From NCBI RefSeq assembly GCF_002236115.1, contig NZ_NIWT01000004.1, positions 1-64,000 on the forward strand: a DNA stretch of 64,000 nt, read 5' to 3'. Position numbers and translations under genes: made by a program. This document shows, one piece after another, positions 43,559 to 52,902 of the stretch. This stretch comes from Pseudomonas jessenii. Lineage in GTDB: Bacteria > Pseudomonadota > Gammaproteobacteria > Pseudomonadales > Pseudomonadaceae. Within the stretch, counting starts at the first letter, position 1; every line of letters starts with the position of its first letter. Under the pieces are notes generated by a model that was not told the DNA's origin, made no database searches, and saw nothing but the letters and a program-made list of their open reading frames with translations.

Positions 43559-46369
43559 TCAGGTCACCCTGGCCTGGGTAACGCGGTCCACCAGATAGAC
43601 TAGTCCGTGGTAGTCGATTCCGCCGTGTTGTGTTAGGCCAATCTCGCAGGTACGGCTGGTGGAAATCCCCTCGCTGCACTGCTGCACCGCATCCTTGAGC
43701 GTGCGCAGCGAATGGGCGTTCAGCTCTGGCGTGGTGAAGCCCTTGTCGCCGGCGAAGCCGCAGCAGTGAATACCTTCGGGAATGACCACGTTTTTGCTGC
43801 ACTTGCGCGCCAGGTCGATCAACGCCTGGCTTTCCCCGAGGTGTTGGGTGCTGCAGGTTACGTGCACGGCAATCGGCGCCTCCTGAGGCGTGAAGTCCAG
43901 GCGATCCATCAGGTGTGTGCGGATGAAGCGCACCGGGTCGTACAGGTCCAAACGGACTTCCCCGAGGTCTTGAACCAGGCGCAAGGTGCAGGGGCTGGTG
44001 TCGCAGTAGATCGGGTCGAGCCCGCCACGGCTGGCGTGGAGCAGGGCGCCGATCAGTTCCTGTCGTTTGTGCTCGGCTTGCTCGGCGTAGCCTTTGGAGG
44101 CGAATGGCTGACCGCAGCACAGGTTGTCGAGGTTGTCCGGGAACACCACCTGGTAGCCGGCCTTTTCCAGCAGGCCTCGGGTCTTGTCGTGCAGCGACAT
44201 TTGCTCCGTATCGCCCGCTGCCGGGCCCATGGCGCGGGATACACAGGCCGCCAGATAGACCACGCGCGGGCGCGCGTCCGTCACCGTCGGGCTGAAGCGA
44301 ATCGGCCGTTCAGGCTGGGGCATGGCGTTGCTCCATTGCGGGACCTGACCCTTGGACAGGCGCGTCAACGTCGCCGACAACTTCGCCAATCTTGGCGCCC
44401 CCAGTAACATCCGCGCACCATTGGCCACGTGCAGGGTGAAGCGTGCACCTTGCAGTGCCGTAGCGAAATGTCCTTCAAGCCAGTTAGCGGTTTTCGTATG
44501 CGTCGCCTTCCGGCTGCGCAGCTTTTTCACCAGCTCGCCGGTATTGATGCCTACAGGGCAACGTTGTGCGCACAGGCCGGTGGCGGCGCAGGTATCGATG
44601 CCTTGATAGTCGAAGGCGGCTTCGAGTTCGGACGTATCGATGCCCGCGAGTTTCTTTGCCTGAATGTCGCGCCAGATCACGATGCGCTGACGCGGACTCA
44701 GGGTCAGGCCTTTTGACGGGCAGACCGGTTCGCAGAAGCCGCATTCGATGCACTTGTCCACAATCTCGTCAGCCGCGGGCAAGGGCTTGAGGTGCTTGAG
44801 GTGGATCTGTGGATCTTCGCTGAGCACCACGTCCGGGTTGAGAATGCCATTGGGGTCGAGCAGTCGTTTGAGCTGCCACATCAACTGGTAGGCATCGCTG
44901 CCCCATTCCAGTTCAACGAACGGCGCCATGTTGCGTCCGGTGCCGTGTTCAGCCTTCAGCGAACCGCCGAACTCCACCGCCACCAGTTGCGCCACGTCGT
45001 CCATGAACGCCTGATAGCGTGCGACTTCTTCCGGGCTGTTGAAGCCTTGGGTGAAGACGAAGTGCAGATTGCCTTCCAGGGCGTGTCCGAAAAGGATCGC
45101 TTCGTCGTAGTGATGTTTGTCGAACAGCTCGATCAGGCGGTTGACGCCGATGGCCAGTTGTTCGACCGGGAAGGTGACGTCTTCGATGATCACCGTGGTG
45201 CCGGTCTTGCGCACGGCGCCGACGGCGGGGAAGGTGTCCTTGCGGATGGCCCAGAGACGGGCGTTTTCCTGCGGGTCTTCGGTGAAGTCGACCTGCTTTT
45301 CCACCGGGAACGCCTTGAGCGACGCCATGATCTGCGCCAGTTGCTCATGCAGCAAAGTGGACGACGCGGCGCGGGATTCGATCAATAGTGCACAGGCATT
45401 GTTCGACAGGTGCTGTACGAAAGCGGGCATGCCGGGTTTGTTCTGTACCGAGCGCAGGCTGCGCCGGTCCAGCAGTTCCACGGCCGACACTGGTTGGCTT
45501 TTCAGCACAGACACTGCATTGCAGCAGGTCTCGACATCTGGGAACACAATCAGGGCCGAGGCCTTGTTCGGGTGGTCGATCACGGTGTCGTAGGTCACGG
45601 CACTGATGAACCCGAGTGTGCCTTCGGAGCCCACTAGCAAGTGGCTCAAGATATCCACAGGCTCGTCGAAATCCACCAGGGCATTGAGCGACAGGCCGGT
45701 GGTATTTTTCAGGCGGTATTTGTGGCGAATTTTCGCAGCCAGCTCGGTATTTGCGCGGGTCTCGCGGCCCAGGATCGCCAAGCGTTCCAGCAGCGCGGCG
45801 TGGCTTTGGCGAAACGCCGTGACGCTGGCGGCATCCTCGGTGTCGAGACGACTGCCATCGGCCAGCACCAGACGAATGCCGGCCAGGGTGTGATAGGTGT
45901 TTTGCGCGGTGCCGCAGCACATGCCGCTGGCATTGTTGGCGACGATCCCGCCGATCTTGCAGGCGTTGATCGAGGCCGGGTCCGGACCGATCTTGCGTCC
46001 GAACGGTGCCAGCCAGGCGTTGGCCTGGGCGCCGATCACCCCCGGTTGCAGGCGGATTTGCGTGCCTTGGCCGCGGATCTCACGACCGTTCCAGTTATCC
46101 CCCAGCACGATCAGTACCGAGTCGCTGATCGCTTGGCCGGACAGACTGGTACCGGCGGCGCGGAAAGTCACCGGCACCTGATCCCGTTGCGCCAGTTGCA
46201 GCAGTGCCACCACTTCGTCTTCGGACTCGACGCGGATCACCAGTTGCGGAATCAAACGATAGAAGCTGGCGTCGGTGCCGAAGGCCAGGGTCGACAGCGG
46301 GTCGTCGAAACGTCGCTCTTGGGGAATCAGTTGCTGTGCGTCACGCAGGAAAGCGGCCGGTAGACTCAT
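43559..46369 (-). CDS. dld: D-lactate dehydrogenase, FAD and Fe-S fusion type (Dld-II)
   Basis: The 936-residue enzyme fuses a GlcD-like FAD domain (VTFRAAGTSLSGQAISDSVL; GGIVANNASGMCCGTAQN) with a GlcF-like part that has two 4Fe-4S clusters (CIECGFCEPVCPSKG; CAATGLCAQRCPVG) and CCG-type motifs (NLCCGQPFASKGY; HCCGFAGDKGF). This architecture matches the quinone-linked D-lactate dehydrogenase found with lutABC and lldP, for example in Shewanella. It oxidises D-lactate to pyruvate at the inner membrane. GGAGGA precedes the ATG at 46369, which overlaps the lutC stop by 4 bases. It is the last gene of the lactate operon. Confidence 0.9.
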   Translation of the reverse strand: MSLPAAFLRDAQQLIPQERRFDDPLSTLAFGTDASFYRLIPQLVIRVESEDEVVALLQLAQRDQVPVTFRAAGTSLSGQAISDSVLIVLGDNWNGREIRGQGTQIRLQPGVIGAQANAWLAPFGRKIGPDPASINACKIGGIVANNASGMCCGTAQNTYHTLAGIRLVLADGSRLDTEDAASVTAFRQSHAALLERLAILGRETRANTELAAKIRHKYRLKNTTGLSLNALVDFDEPVDILSHLLVGSEGTLGFISAVTYDTVIDHPNKASALIVFPDVETCCNAVSVLKSQPVSAVELLDRRSLRSVQNKPGMPAFVQHLSNNACALLIESRAASSTLLHEQLAQIMASLKAFPVEKQVDFTEDPQENARLWAIRKDTFPAVGAVRKTGTTVIIEDVTFPVEQLAIGVNRLIELFDKHHYDEAILFGHALEGNLHFVFTQGFNSPEEVARYQAFMDDVAQLVAVEFGGSLKAEHGTGRNMAPFVELEWGSDAYQLMWQLKRLLDPNGILNPDVVLSEDPQIHLKHLKPLPAADEIVDKCIECGFCEPVCPSKGLTLSPRQRIVIWRDIQAKKLAGIDTSELEAAFDYQGIDTCAATGLCAQRCPVGINTGELVKKLRSRKATHTKTANWLEGHFATALQGARFTLHVANGARMLLGAPRLAKLSATLTRLSKGQVPQWSNAMPQPERPIRFSPTVTDARPRVVYLAACVSRAMGPAAGDTEQMSLHDKTRGLLEKAGYQVVFPDNLDNLCCGQPFASKGYAEQAEHKRQELIGALLHASRGGLDPIYCDTSPCTLRLVQDLGEVRLDLYDPVRFIRTHLMDRLDFTPQEAPIAVHVTCSTQHLGESQALIDLARKCSKNVVIPEGIHCCGFAGDKGFTTPELNAHSLRTLKDAVQQCSEGISTSRTCEIGLTQHGGIDYHGLVYLVDRVTQARVT

Positions 46370-47037
46370 TGGTCCTCCAGGATCAGTACCACCAGGTCTT
46401 TTGGACCGTGTGCGCCGTACGCCAGCACTTGCTCGATGTCGGCGGTCTTCGACGGGCCAGACACCAGCAACGCGTTGGTCGGCATGCCCTGGGCCCATTC
46501 GAATTCCTGTTGCACCTGATAGAAGTTGTTGCGGATTTCACTGGCCTTGAGCAGGGCGAAATGCACCGGTGGCGCCAGGCTCATCAGGCGCGGTTCTTCC
46601 CGGGTCGGCCAGAGAATAAGGCTGCCCGTGGCAGCGATGGCGCCGAGGGTTCCAGTGATGCTCGCCGGGGTGTCGTTGAACAGCTCGGCTTTCCATTCTT
46701 CAACCGGGCGGTCGTAGGCTTTCAGCATTGGCAGGCCGGGACTATTCGCCCAGTGCTGCGTGATCCGTTGACCGTGGGGCGTTGTCGGTGCGATCAGCAG
46801 GCTTGGCAACTGGCGGTCCAGCAGCAACTGCGCGAGTAGCGTCGGCCACTCTTGGCCGGACGTCAGATGAATTTCCGTGTGCACCGCTTCCATCAATTTG
46901 CGCAGCTGCGCAATGCGCTGCTCTGGCGCGTAGGTGTAAGGCTGGGTCACCAGATCGACATCGAAGTTGTCGGCCACCGGCGTTGTGCCTGTCAGGCTTT
47001 TACGCAGTTTGGCGAGGATATTTTGTTTGGCGCTCAT
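46366..47037 (-). CDS. lutC: Lactate utilization protein C
   Basis: LutC (LldG) is the third subunit of the Fe-S L-lactate dehydrogenase LutABC. The 223-residue product has the LUD domain with ASITGTLGAIAATGSLILWP and EEPRLMSLAPPVHFALLKAS, typical of the family. Both ends overlap neighbouring genes by 4 bases (lutB upstream, dld downstream), so translation is coupled. Confidence 0.93.
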   Translation of the reverse strand: MSAKQNILAKLRKSLTGTTPVADNFDVDLVTQPYTYAPEQRIAQLRKLMEAVHTEIHLTSGQEWPTLLAQLLLDRQLPSLLIAPTTPHGQRITQHWANSPGLPMLKAYDRPVEEWKAELFNDTPASITGTLGAIAATGSLILWPTREEPRLMSLAPPVHFALLKASEIRNNFYQVQQEFEWAQGMPTNALLVSGPSKTADIEQVLAYGAHGPKDLVVLILEDQ

Positions 47038-48491
47038 CGGCGGTCTCCCTGTTTGGCCAAATGTTCGCGGGCCATGTCATGCAATGAGCGGGCAGCGGGT
47101 TTCGGTGCGCTGTGGTTTTGCGTCCACGGGCCGACATTGCTCGGCGTAAGGGCGCGCAAACGGGTGGCAAAGAAACCGAACAGGCGATAGAGCGTCGGCG
47201 AACTGTTGAGCTTGGCCCAGGCGTTCCAGATGAACCGCTCCTTGCGCGAATACTTGCTGCCCTGGCCGCGCATCACTTGATGGGGGCTGTCCGGGGCCTT
47301 GACGTTTTCTTCCCGCAGGCGCCGCAGCAAAGCAGGGATCGGGATTTTCACCGGGCAGACTTCACCGCAGGCGCCGCACAGCGACGAGGCGCTCGGGTGA
47401 TCCGGGACTTTCGCCAGGCCGACCATGTGCGGGGTGATGATTTTTCCGATAGGCCCGGGGTAAACCTCCCCATAGGCATGACCGCCGATTCGGGTGTACA
47501 CCGGGCAATGATTCATACAGGCGCCGCAGCGAATGCAGTTCAGGGTCTGGCGCAATTCGCTGTCGGCAAAGGCCTGGCTGCGGCCGTTATCGAGCAGTAC
47601 GAGGTGCACTTCCTGTGGGCCGTCGAGTTCATGTTCCTTGCGTGGACCGGAGATCATGTTGACGTAGGTGGTGATCGGAATGCCCAAGGCTGAACGGGTC
47701 AGCAGCGACAGCAACGGCACCACATCACGCAGGTTTTCCACGACTTTTTCGATACCGGTGACGGCGATGTGCACGGGTGGCACCGTGGTGGTCATGCGAC
47801 CGTTGCCTTCGTTTTCCACCAGCAGCAGGGTGCCGGTTTCGGCCACGGCGAAGTTGACGCCGGAGACGCCGATGTCCGCTTCGAAGAATTTCTGCCGCAG
47901 GACTCTGCGACCGATCTGAATGAGTTGGTCTACGTCCTTGGTGTATTCCACGCCAAGTTTGTCGTGGAACAAGGACGCGACCTGACCGGCGTTCTTGTGG
48001 ATTGCCGGCATGATTATGTGTGAAGGCTTCTCGTGGTCGAGCTGGACGATGTACTCGCCCATGTCCGATTCCAGGCATTCAATGCCCTGTTCAGCGAGGA
48101 CATGGTTCATCTCCATCTCTTCGCTGACCATCGATTTGCCCTTGATCACTTGCCGCCCCTCGTGAGCGCGGATGATCGAGAGGACGATGCCATTGGCCTC
48201 GTCCACCGTTTCCGCCCAGTGCACTGTCACACCGTTGCGGGTCAGGTTCTGTTCCAGTTGCTCGAGCAGGTCGGGCAACTTGGAGAGCGCGCGGGCACGG
48301 ATTGCATTGCCCAGTGCGCGCAAGTGTTCTCTTTCATGGGCATCGCTGAAAGCGGCTGCCCGTTTGGTCATCAGTGAATCCATCGCCTTGCGAAAGTTGC
48401 TTCGCAATTGCGGGTCACCCAGTGCGTTGTGGGCGCGGGTGCGGAAATCTTCTTCTACGGCAACCGTAGGAATAATCGTCGAGGTGCTCAT
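47034..48491 (-). CDS. lutB: Lactate utilization iron-sulfur protein B
   Basis: LutB (LldF) is the 4Fe-4S electron-transfer subunit of L-lactate dehydrogenase LutABC. The 485-residue product has an N-terminal LUD domain (KGKSMVSEEMEMNHVLAEQG, VAETGTLLLVENEGNGRMTT) and two clusters (CIRCGACMNHCPVY and CGACGEVCPVKIP), then a C-terminal tail. It overlaps lutA and lutC by 4 bases each. Confidence 0.95.
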   Translation of the reverse strand: MSTSTIIPTVAVEEDFRTRAHNALGDPQLRSNFRKAMDSLMTKRAAAFSDAHEREHLRALGNAIRARALSKLPDLLEQLEQNLTRNGVTVHWAETVDEANGIVLSIIRAHEGRQVIKGKSMVSEEMEMNHVLAEQGIECLESDMGEYIVQLDHEKPSHIIMPAIHKNAGQVASLFHDKLGVEYTKDVDQLIQIGRRVLRQKFFEADIGVSGVNFAVAETGTLLLVENEGNGRMTTTVPPVHIAVTGIEKVVENLRDVVPLLSLLTRSALGIPITTYVNMISGPRKEHELDGPQEVHLVLLDNGRSQAFADSELRQTLNCIRCGACMNHCPVYTRIGGHAYGEVYPGPIGKIITPHMVGLAKVPDHPSASSLCGACGEVCPVKIPIPALLRRLREENVKAPDSPHQVMRGQGSKYSRKERFIWNAWAKLNSSPTLYRLFGFFATRLRALTPSNVGPWTQNHSAPKPAARSLHDMAREHLAKQGDRR

Positions 48492-49312
48492 TTCACACCT
48501 CCGGTTCGCTGCCAGAGGAAGCTGGCCAGATGCTGACCGCGCAACGCTTCCTGCTGTTTTTCCAGCGAGCCGTTGATGTTCATCAAACAGCCGCAGTCGG
48601 CACTCAATACCTTGTGCGCGCCGGACTCCTTCAGCGCCCGGGTCTTGTCAGCCACCATCGCGCCGGAAATGTCTGGCATACGGACGCTGAATGTCCCACC
48701 AAAGCCACAGCATTCACTTTCGTGATCGTGGTTGACCCGCTCCACATTGCTCAACTGCGCCAACAACTCGCGGCCGTGCAGGTGGGTGTTCATTTCACGG
48801 CGTGCCGAGCACGAGGTGTGCAGCGCCACTTTCACGGGCTCGCCGCCGTCCTTGAGCTGCACCTTGCAGACAAACAACAGGAACTCGGCCAGCTCGTAGG
48901 TTCTGGCCGCCAGGGCCTGGACCTGTTTCAACGTGTCCGGCTCGTCCTTGAACAGGTCGGCGTAATGTTCGCGCAGCATGCCTGCACAAGAGCCTGACGG
49001 CACCACCACCGGATAGTCGCCGGCAAACAGCGCCAGTTGCGAGCGCGCCACGGTCCGTGCCTGCTCGGTGTAACCCGAGGTGTAGGCCGGTTGTCCGCAG
49101 CAGCTTTGCCCTTGCGGGTATTCGACACGAATGCCTTCGCGCTCCAGCAGGTGGATCGCATCCATCCCGGCTTCCGGGTAGAACAAATCGACCACGCAGG
49201 TCCCGAACAGGTAGACCCGTGAAGGTTTCTCGCTGGGGTACTGCCGAGGCTCGGGCAGTGGCGGGGCGACACGGGTCGCATTCGGCACGGCGTTGTAAAA
49301 AAGCTCGCTCAT
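48488..49312 (-). CDS. lutA: Lactate utilization protein A
   Basis: LutA (LldE) is the CCG-domain subunit of the L-lactate dehydrogenase LutABC. The 274-residue product has two cysteine-rich CCG units, QSCCGQPAYTSGY and SECCGFGGTFSVR, each with a partner cysteine in GTCVVD and HTSCSARR. CGGAGA lies upstream of the ATG. It starts the coupled lutA-lutB-lutC-dld set, 150 bases after lldP. Confidence 0.95.
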   Translation of the reverse strand: MSELFYNAVPNATRVAPPLPEPRQYPSEKPSRVYLFGTCVVDLFYPEAGMDAIHLLEREGIRVEYPQGQSCCGQPAYTSGYTEQARTVARSQLALFAGDYPVVVPSGSCAGMLREHYADLFKDEPDTLKQVQALAARTYELAEFLLFVCKVQLKDGGEPVKVALHTSCSARREMNTHLHGRELLAQLSNVERVNHDHESECCGFGGTFSVRMPDISGAMVADKTRALKESGAHKVLSADCGCLMNINGSLEKQQEALRGQHLASFLWQRTGGVK

Positions 49313-49350
49313 CAGGCGGTCTCCGGGTGGTCCCGGTTATTCGTCTGTTG

Positions 49351-49436
49351 AGGCTGCTGAATATAGAGCCGGTAGCTTTCAGCAGCCTTACAGACCGGGG
49401 TGTGAATAGCGGACGCCGGGGGCGTGGCCCGGCGTC
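49351..49436 (-). other. Two stem-loops between lldP and lutA
   Basis: AGGCTGCTGAA at 49351-49361 pairs with TTCAGCAGCCT at 49378-49388, and GACGCCGGG at 49412-49420 pairs with CCCGGCGTC at 49428-49436. On the minus strand neither is followed by a T-run, so they are not simple terminators of lldP. The second has a T-run on the + side only. They may set the relative mRNA levels of lldP and lutABC-dld. Confidence 0.5.
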
Positions 49437-49462
49437 GGTTTTTATCGTGTTGCTTGTAGCCC

Positions 49463-51157
49463 TTATTGCACCAGCATGCCGGTGAACCAGTAGGCCTGGG
49501 CCAACGTGATCAAGCCGACAATCGTTGCAAAGAATAGGCTGTGCTTGAGGGTGAAGCGGAACAGATCCGATTCTTTACCCACCAAGCCGGTCGCGGCGCA
49601 GGCCACGGCGATCGATTGTGGCGAGATCATTTTGCCGGTCACGCCACCACTGGTGTTCGCCGCCACCAGCAAGGTGTCGTTGACGCCGATCTGGTGCGCA
49701 GTGGTCGCTTGCAGCGAACTGAACAGCGCGTTGGACGAGGTATCGGAACCGGTGAGGAACACGCCCAGCCAGCCGAGGAACGGCGAGAAGAACGGGAACG
49801 CTGCACCGGTGCCCGCCAACACCAGGGCCATGGTCGAAGACATGCCCGAGTAGTTGGTGACGAAGGCAAACGCCAGCACCATGCCGATGGACAGGATTGG
49901 CCAGCGCAGTTCGTAGAAGGTCTCTTTAAAAGTGGTCAGACCAGTTTTGATATTGATCTTCAGCACCAGCATCGAGATCAGGGCCGAGAAGAAAATCGCC
50001 GTGCCGGTGGCGGAAATCGGGTCCAGTTTGAACACTGCCGGAAGGGCGGTTGGCGCGACTACGATCGGTGCGACCTTGATCACCATCTGGTCCAGGTGCG
50101 GGATGGCGAAGTTGAATACGAAGCTGTACATCGAGCCGCCGGCGGCGAACATCGCCTTGAACGGCTTCAGGGTCCAGATGGTAACCAGTACGGTCAGGAT
50201 CAGGAACGGCGACCATGCCTTGAAGATTTCCCCAAGGCTGTAGGGCGAAGCCACGGTGGTGCGCTTCTGGCCGAAACCACCGACGCTGGCGCTTACCACT
50301 GAGGCCGAGACAGCGCCGACGATGTGTTGGCCGGCGGCGCGTTTTGGTTGCCAGACTTTCAGGAACAGGGTCAGGGAAATCAGGCTGGCCAGGGCCGAGG
50401 TGATGTCCGGCAGTTCCGGGCCGATGAAGTTCGAGGTGAAGTACTGGGTGACGGCAAAGCTCAAGCCGGCCACCAGCGCTGCCGGCCACGTTTCCCGCAC
50501 GCCGCGCAGGCCGTCCATCATGAACACCAGCCAGAACGGCACGAACAGCGACAGCAACGGCAGTTGGCGGCCGGTCATGGCGCCGATCTTGAACGCGTCG
50601 ATACCGGTCACTTGCCCGGCAACGATGATCGGAATGCCCAGGGCGCCGAAGGCCACCGGCGCGGTGTTGGCGATCAGGCACAGGCCGGCGGCGTACAGCG
50701 GGTTGAAGCCAAGTCCTACCAGTAGCGCAGCGGTAATCGCCACGGGTGCGCCAAAACCGGCTGCACCTTCGAGGAAGGCGCCGAAGCAGAAACCGATCAG
50801 CAGAACCTGCAGGCGCTGGTCATCGGTGATCGACAGAACCGAACTGCGGATGACTTCAAACTGCCCGCTCTTGACCGTCAGTTTGTAGAGGAACACCGCT
50901 GCCACGATGATCCAGGCGATCGGCCACAGGCCATAAGCGAAGCCATACCCGGCGGCGGCGAACGCCATATCGACCGGCATCTGGAAGGCGAAGATCGCCA
51001 CCAGGATCGATAAAGCCAGGGTGATGCTGCCGGCCACATGTCCTTTGAGGCGGAACACGGCCAAAGCCAGGAAGAAAAATACGATGGGGATGACGGCGGC
51101 GAGTGCGGACAAGCCGAGGCTGCCAAGCGGGGTATAGAGCTGTTGCCAGGTTTGCAT
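49463..51157 (-). CDS. lldP: L-lactate permease
   Basis: The 564-residue inner-membrane protein has about 12 to 14 spans and the LctP family sequences [40 protein letters not shown]-like [18 protein letters not shown], and [20 protein letters not shown] near the end. It imports lactate (and often glycolate) with protons. It is the first gene of the lactate operon and is divergent from the LldR-type regulator with two operator candidates between them. The ribosome binding site is poor. Confidence 0.94.
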   Translation of the reverse strand: MQTWQQLYTPLGSLGLSALAAVIPIVFFFLALAVFRLKGHVAGSITLALSILVAIFAFQMPVDMAFAAAGYGFAYGLWPIAWIIVAAVFLYKLTVKSGQFEVIRSSVLSITDDQRLQVLLIGFCFGAFLEGAAGFGAPVAITAALLVGLGFNPLYAAGLCLIANTAPVAFGALGIPIIVAGQVTGIDAFKIGAMTGRQLPLLSLFVPFWLVFMMDGLRGVRETWPAALVAGLSFAVTQYFTSNFIGPELPDITSALASLISLTLFLKVWQPKRAAGQHIVGAVSASVVSASVGGFGQKRTTVASPYSLGEIFKAWSPFLILTVLVTIWTLKPFKAMFAAGGSMYSFVFNFAIPHLDQMVIKVAPIVVAPTALPAVFKLDPISATGTAIFFSALISMLVLKINIKTGLTTFKETFYELRWPILSIGMVLAFAFVTNYSGMSSTMALVLAGTGAAFPFFSPFLGWLGVFLTGSDTSSNALFSSLQATTAHQIGVNDTLLVAANTSGGVTGKMISPQSIAVACAATGLVGKESDLFRFTLKHSLFFATIVGLITLAQAYWFTGMLVQ

Positions 51158-51209
51158 ATGGGGTGGCCCCTAATTGTTGTTGGTCAGGCACTGATCAGCG
51201 TTCTTGGAT

Positions 51210-51226
51210 AATTGGTAAGACCAATT
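51210..51226. promoter_or_regulatory. LldR-type operator 1
   Basis: AATTGGT-AAG-ACCAATT is a perfect 7-3-7 palindrome with the TGGT-N3-ACCA core used by FadR/LldR-class GntR regulators. It lies 53 bases upstream of lldP. Confidence 0.8.
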
Positions 51227-51323
51227 TACAATCGCTGTTGGCTAGGGTAAAAGCCTTGTAGGCGGTGTGTCAATTTGCCGCCCTAAAACTTTTGTCGAAT
51301 GCAAAGTCCGCAGGTCGCCTGCC

Positions 51324-51334
51324 TGGTAAGACCA
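51324..51334. promoter_or_regulatory. LldR-type operator 2
   Basis: TGGTAAGACCA repeats the core of operator 1 exactly, including the AAG centre, 111 bases away and 85 bases before the regulator gene. Two operators could allow DNA looping, as reported for E. coli lldR. Confidence 0.72.
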
Positions 51335-51418
51335 AATGCGTTGTGGCAGGTGCTGGCGCGGCGCCGATAGGCCAGAATAGAGCCCCGGCGAGCCGTCGGA
51401 TCGTGGAGTAATCGAGTT

Positions 51419-52186
51419 ATGGGGTTTGATCAGATTCGTCAGCGCCGTTTGTCTGACGATATTGTCGAGCAGCTTGAGGGCATGATCCTCGAGGGCACGC
51501 TGAGAGCGGGTGAGCGCTTGCCGGCCGAACGTGCGTTGGCCGAACAATTTGGCGTGTCACGCCCTTCGTTGCGCGAAGCCATTCAGAAGCTGACCGCCAA
51601 AGGCCTGCTGGTCAGTCGCCAGGGCGGCGGCAACTATGTGGTGGAGTCGCTGGGTAGCACCTTCAGCGATCCCTTGTTGCAGCTGCTGGAAAGCAACCCC
51701 GAGGCACAGCGCGATCTGCTGGAGTTTCGGCATACGCTGGAAGCGTCTTGCGCCTACTACGCGGCGTTGCGTGCCACTGATGTGGATCGCGAACGACTGA
51801 CCGCGGCATTCAACGAGTTACAGGACTGCTATTCGCGTCACGAAGAGGTGAGTCGTGCCGAAGAGGGTGCGGCGGACGCAAGCTTTCACCTGGCGATCGC
51901 CGAGGCCAGCCACAATGCTGTGCTGCTTCACACCATTCGCGGGCTGTTCGACCTGCTCAAGCGCAACGTGGTGACCAACATCGGTGGCATGTACAAGCAG
52001 CGCACTGAAACCCGCGACATGCTGATCACGCAGCATCGAGAGTTGTATCAGGCGATTATCGAAGGGCGGGCGGAGCAGGCGCGGGAGGTTTCCAGTCGAC
52101 ACATTCTGTATGTGCAGGAGGTACTGGAGGAGGTGCGTCAGGAAGTGCAGCGCGTGGCCCGGGCGGAACGGCGCAAGGGGATGTAG
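51419..52186 (+). CDS. lldR: GntR/FadR-family regulator of lactate utilisation (LldR)
   Basis: The 255-residue product has the GntR winged helix (LPAERALAEQFGVSRPSLRE, AIQKLTAKGLLVSRQGGGNY) and an all-helical FadR C-terminal domain (FCD) with the metal/ligand residues DASFHLAIAEASHN and THRELYQAI-like TQHRELYQAIIEG. GGAG lies before the ATG. It is divergent from lldP, and two matching TGGTAAGACCA sites lie between, so repression relieved by lactate is the expected mechanism. The name rests on context. Confidence 0.9.
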   Translation: MGFDQIRQRRLSDDIVEQLEGMILEGTLRAGERLPAERALAEQFGVSRPSLREAIQKLTAKGLLVSRQGGGNYVVESLGSTFSDPLLQLLESNPEAQRDLLEFRHTLEASCAYYAALRATDVDRERLTAAFNELQDCYSRHEEVSRAEEGAADASFHLAIAEASHNAVLLHTIRGLFDLLKRNVVTNIGGMYKQRTETRDMLITQHRELYQAIIEGRAEQAREVSSRHILYVQEVLEEVRQEVQRVARAERRKGM

Positions 52187-52218
52187 CCAGTCGGTTCCAT
52201 ATCGTTTGTGAGATTGCT

Positions 52219-52281
52219 TTCGCGGGCAAGCTCGCTCCCACAGGTACACCGAAACCCTGTGGGAGCGGGCTTGCCCGCGAA
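52219..52281. repeat. REP doublet (REPIN), GGGC subtype, short spacer
   Basis: TTCGCGGGCAAGCTCGCTCC and GTGGGAGCGGGCTTGCCCGC with CGAA are inverted and only about 20 bases apart. It lies between the convergent lldR and smpB genes. Confidence 0.92.
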
Positions 52282-52301
52282 GGGGCCTCAAGGCGAAAGA
52301 G

Positions 52302-52784
52302 TCAGTCTTCCTTGCCCTTGTTGCGCACCGCACGCTGCAACTCGCGACCGGCGTCGCGTTCGCGCTCGGTATCGCGCTTGTCGTATTCCTTCTTGCCCTT
52401 GCCCAGAGCGATCTCGCACTTGACCATGTGCTTGCTCCAGTACCAGGACAGGCATACGCAGGCGTAACCCTTTTGCTGCACGGCCGCGGCCAGCTTTTCC
52501 AGCTCGCGCCGGTTGAGCAGCAATTTACGGGTGCGCACCGGATCGGCAATGACGTGGGTACTGGCGGTCGTCAGGGGCGTAATGTGGCTGCCGAGCAGCC
52601 AGGCTTCGCCATCCTTGAGCAGTACGTAGCTGTCAACCAGCTGCAGTTTGCTTGCCCGCAGACTTTTTACTTCCCAGCCGGCCAGGACCAGACCAGCCTC
52701 GAAACGATGTTCGATGAAGTAATCGTGTCGCGCCTTTTTGTTTTGCGCGATGGTCCCTGTTGGGTGTTTCTTCTGTTTAGCCAT
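52302..52784 (-). CDS. smpB: SsrA-binding protein (SmpB)
   Basis: SmpB binds tmRNA and places it in the A site of stalled ribosomes. The 160-residue product begins [20 protein letters not shown] and has [20 protein letters not shown], then [15 protein letters not shown] and the C-terminal basic tail with [17 protein letters not shown]. The ATG at 52784 fits the family start; the in-frame extension to 53015 is not coding. Its RNA partner ssrA lies about 10 kb upstream in this window. Confidence 0.97.
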   Translation of the reverse strand: MAKQKKHPTGTIAQNKKARHDYFIEHRFEAGLVLAGWEVKSLRASKLQLVDSYVLLKDGEAWLLGSHITPLTTASTHVIADPVRTRKLLLNRRELEKLAAAVQQKGYACVCLSWYWSKHMVKCEIALGKGKKEYDKRDTERERDAGRELQRAVRNKGKED

Positions 52785-52902
52785 AGGGGCGGCATTATAG
52801 GGAGTTGCACGCGAGTCGGCTACGGTGTTGCTACGTGCTTGAGCAGGTTGATTGAATCCCGGACAATGCGGCCTCTTTTTTGAACGCTTGGGCGTGATAA
52901 CG

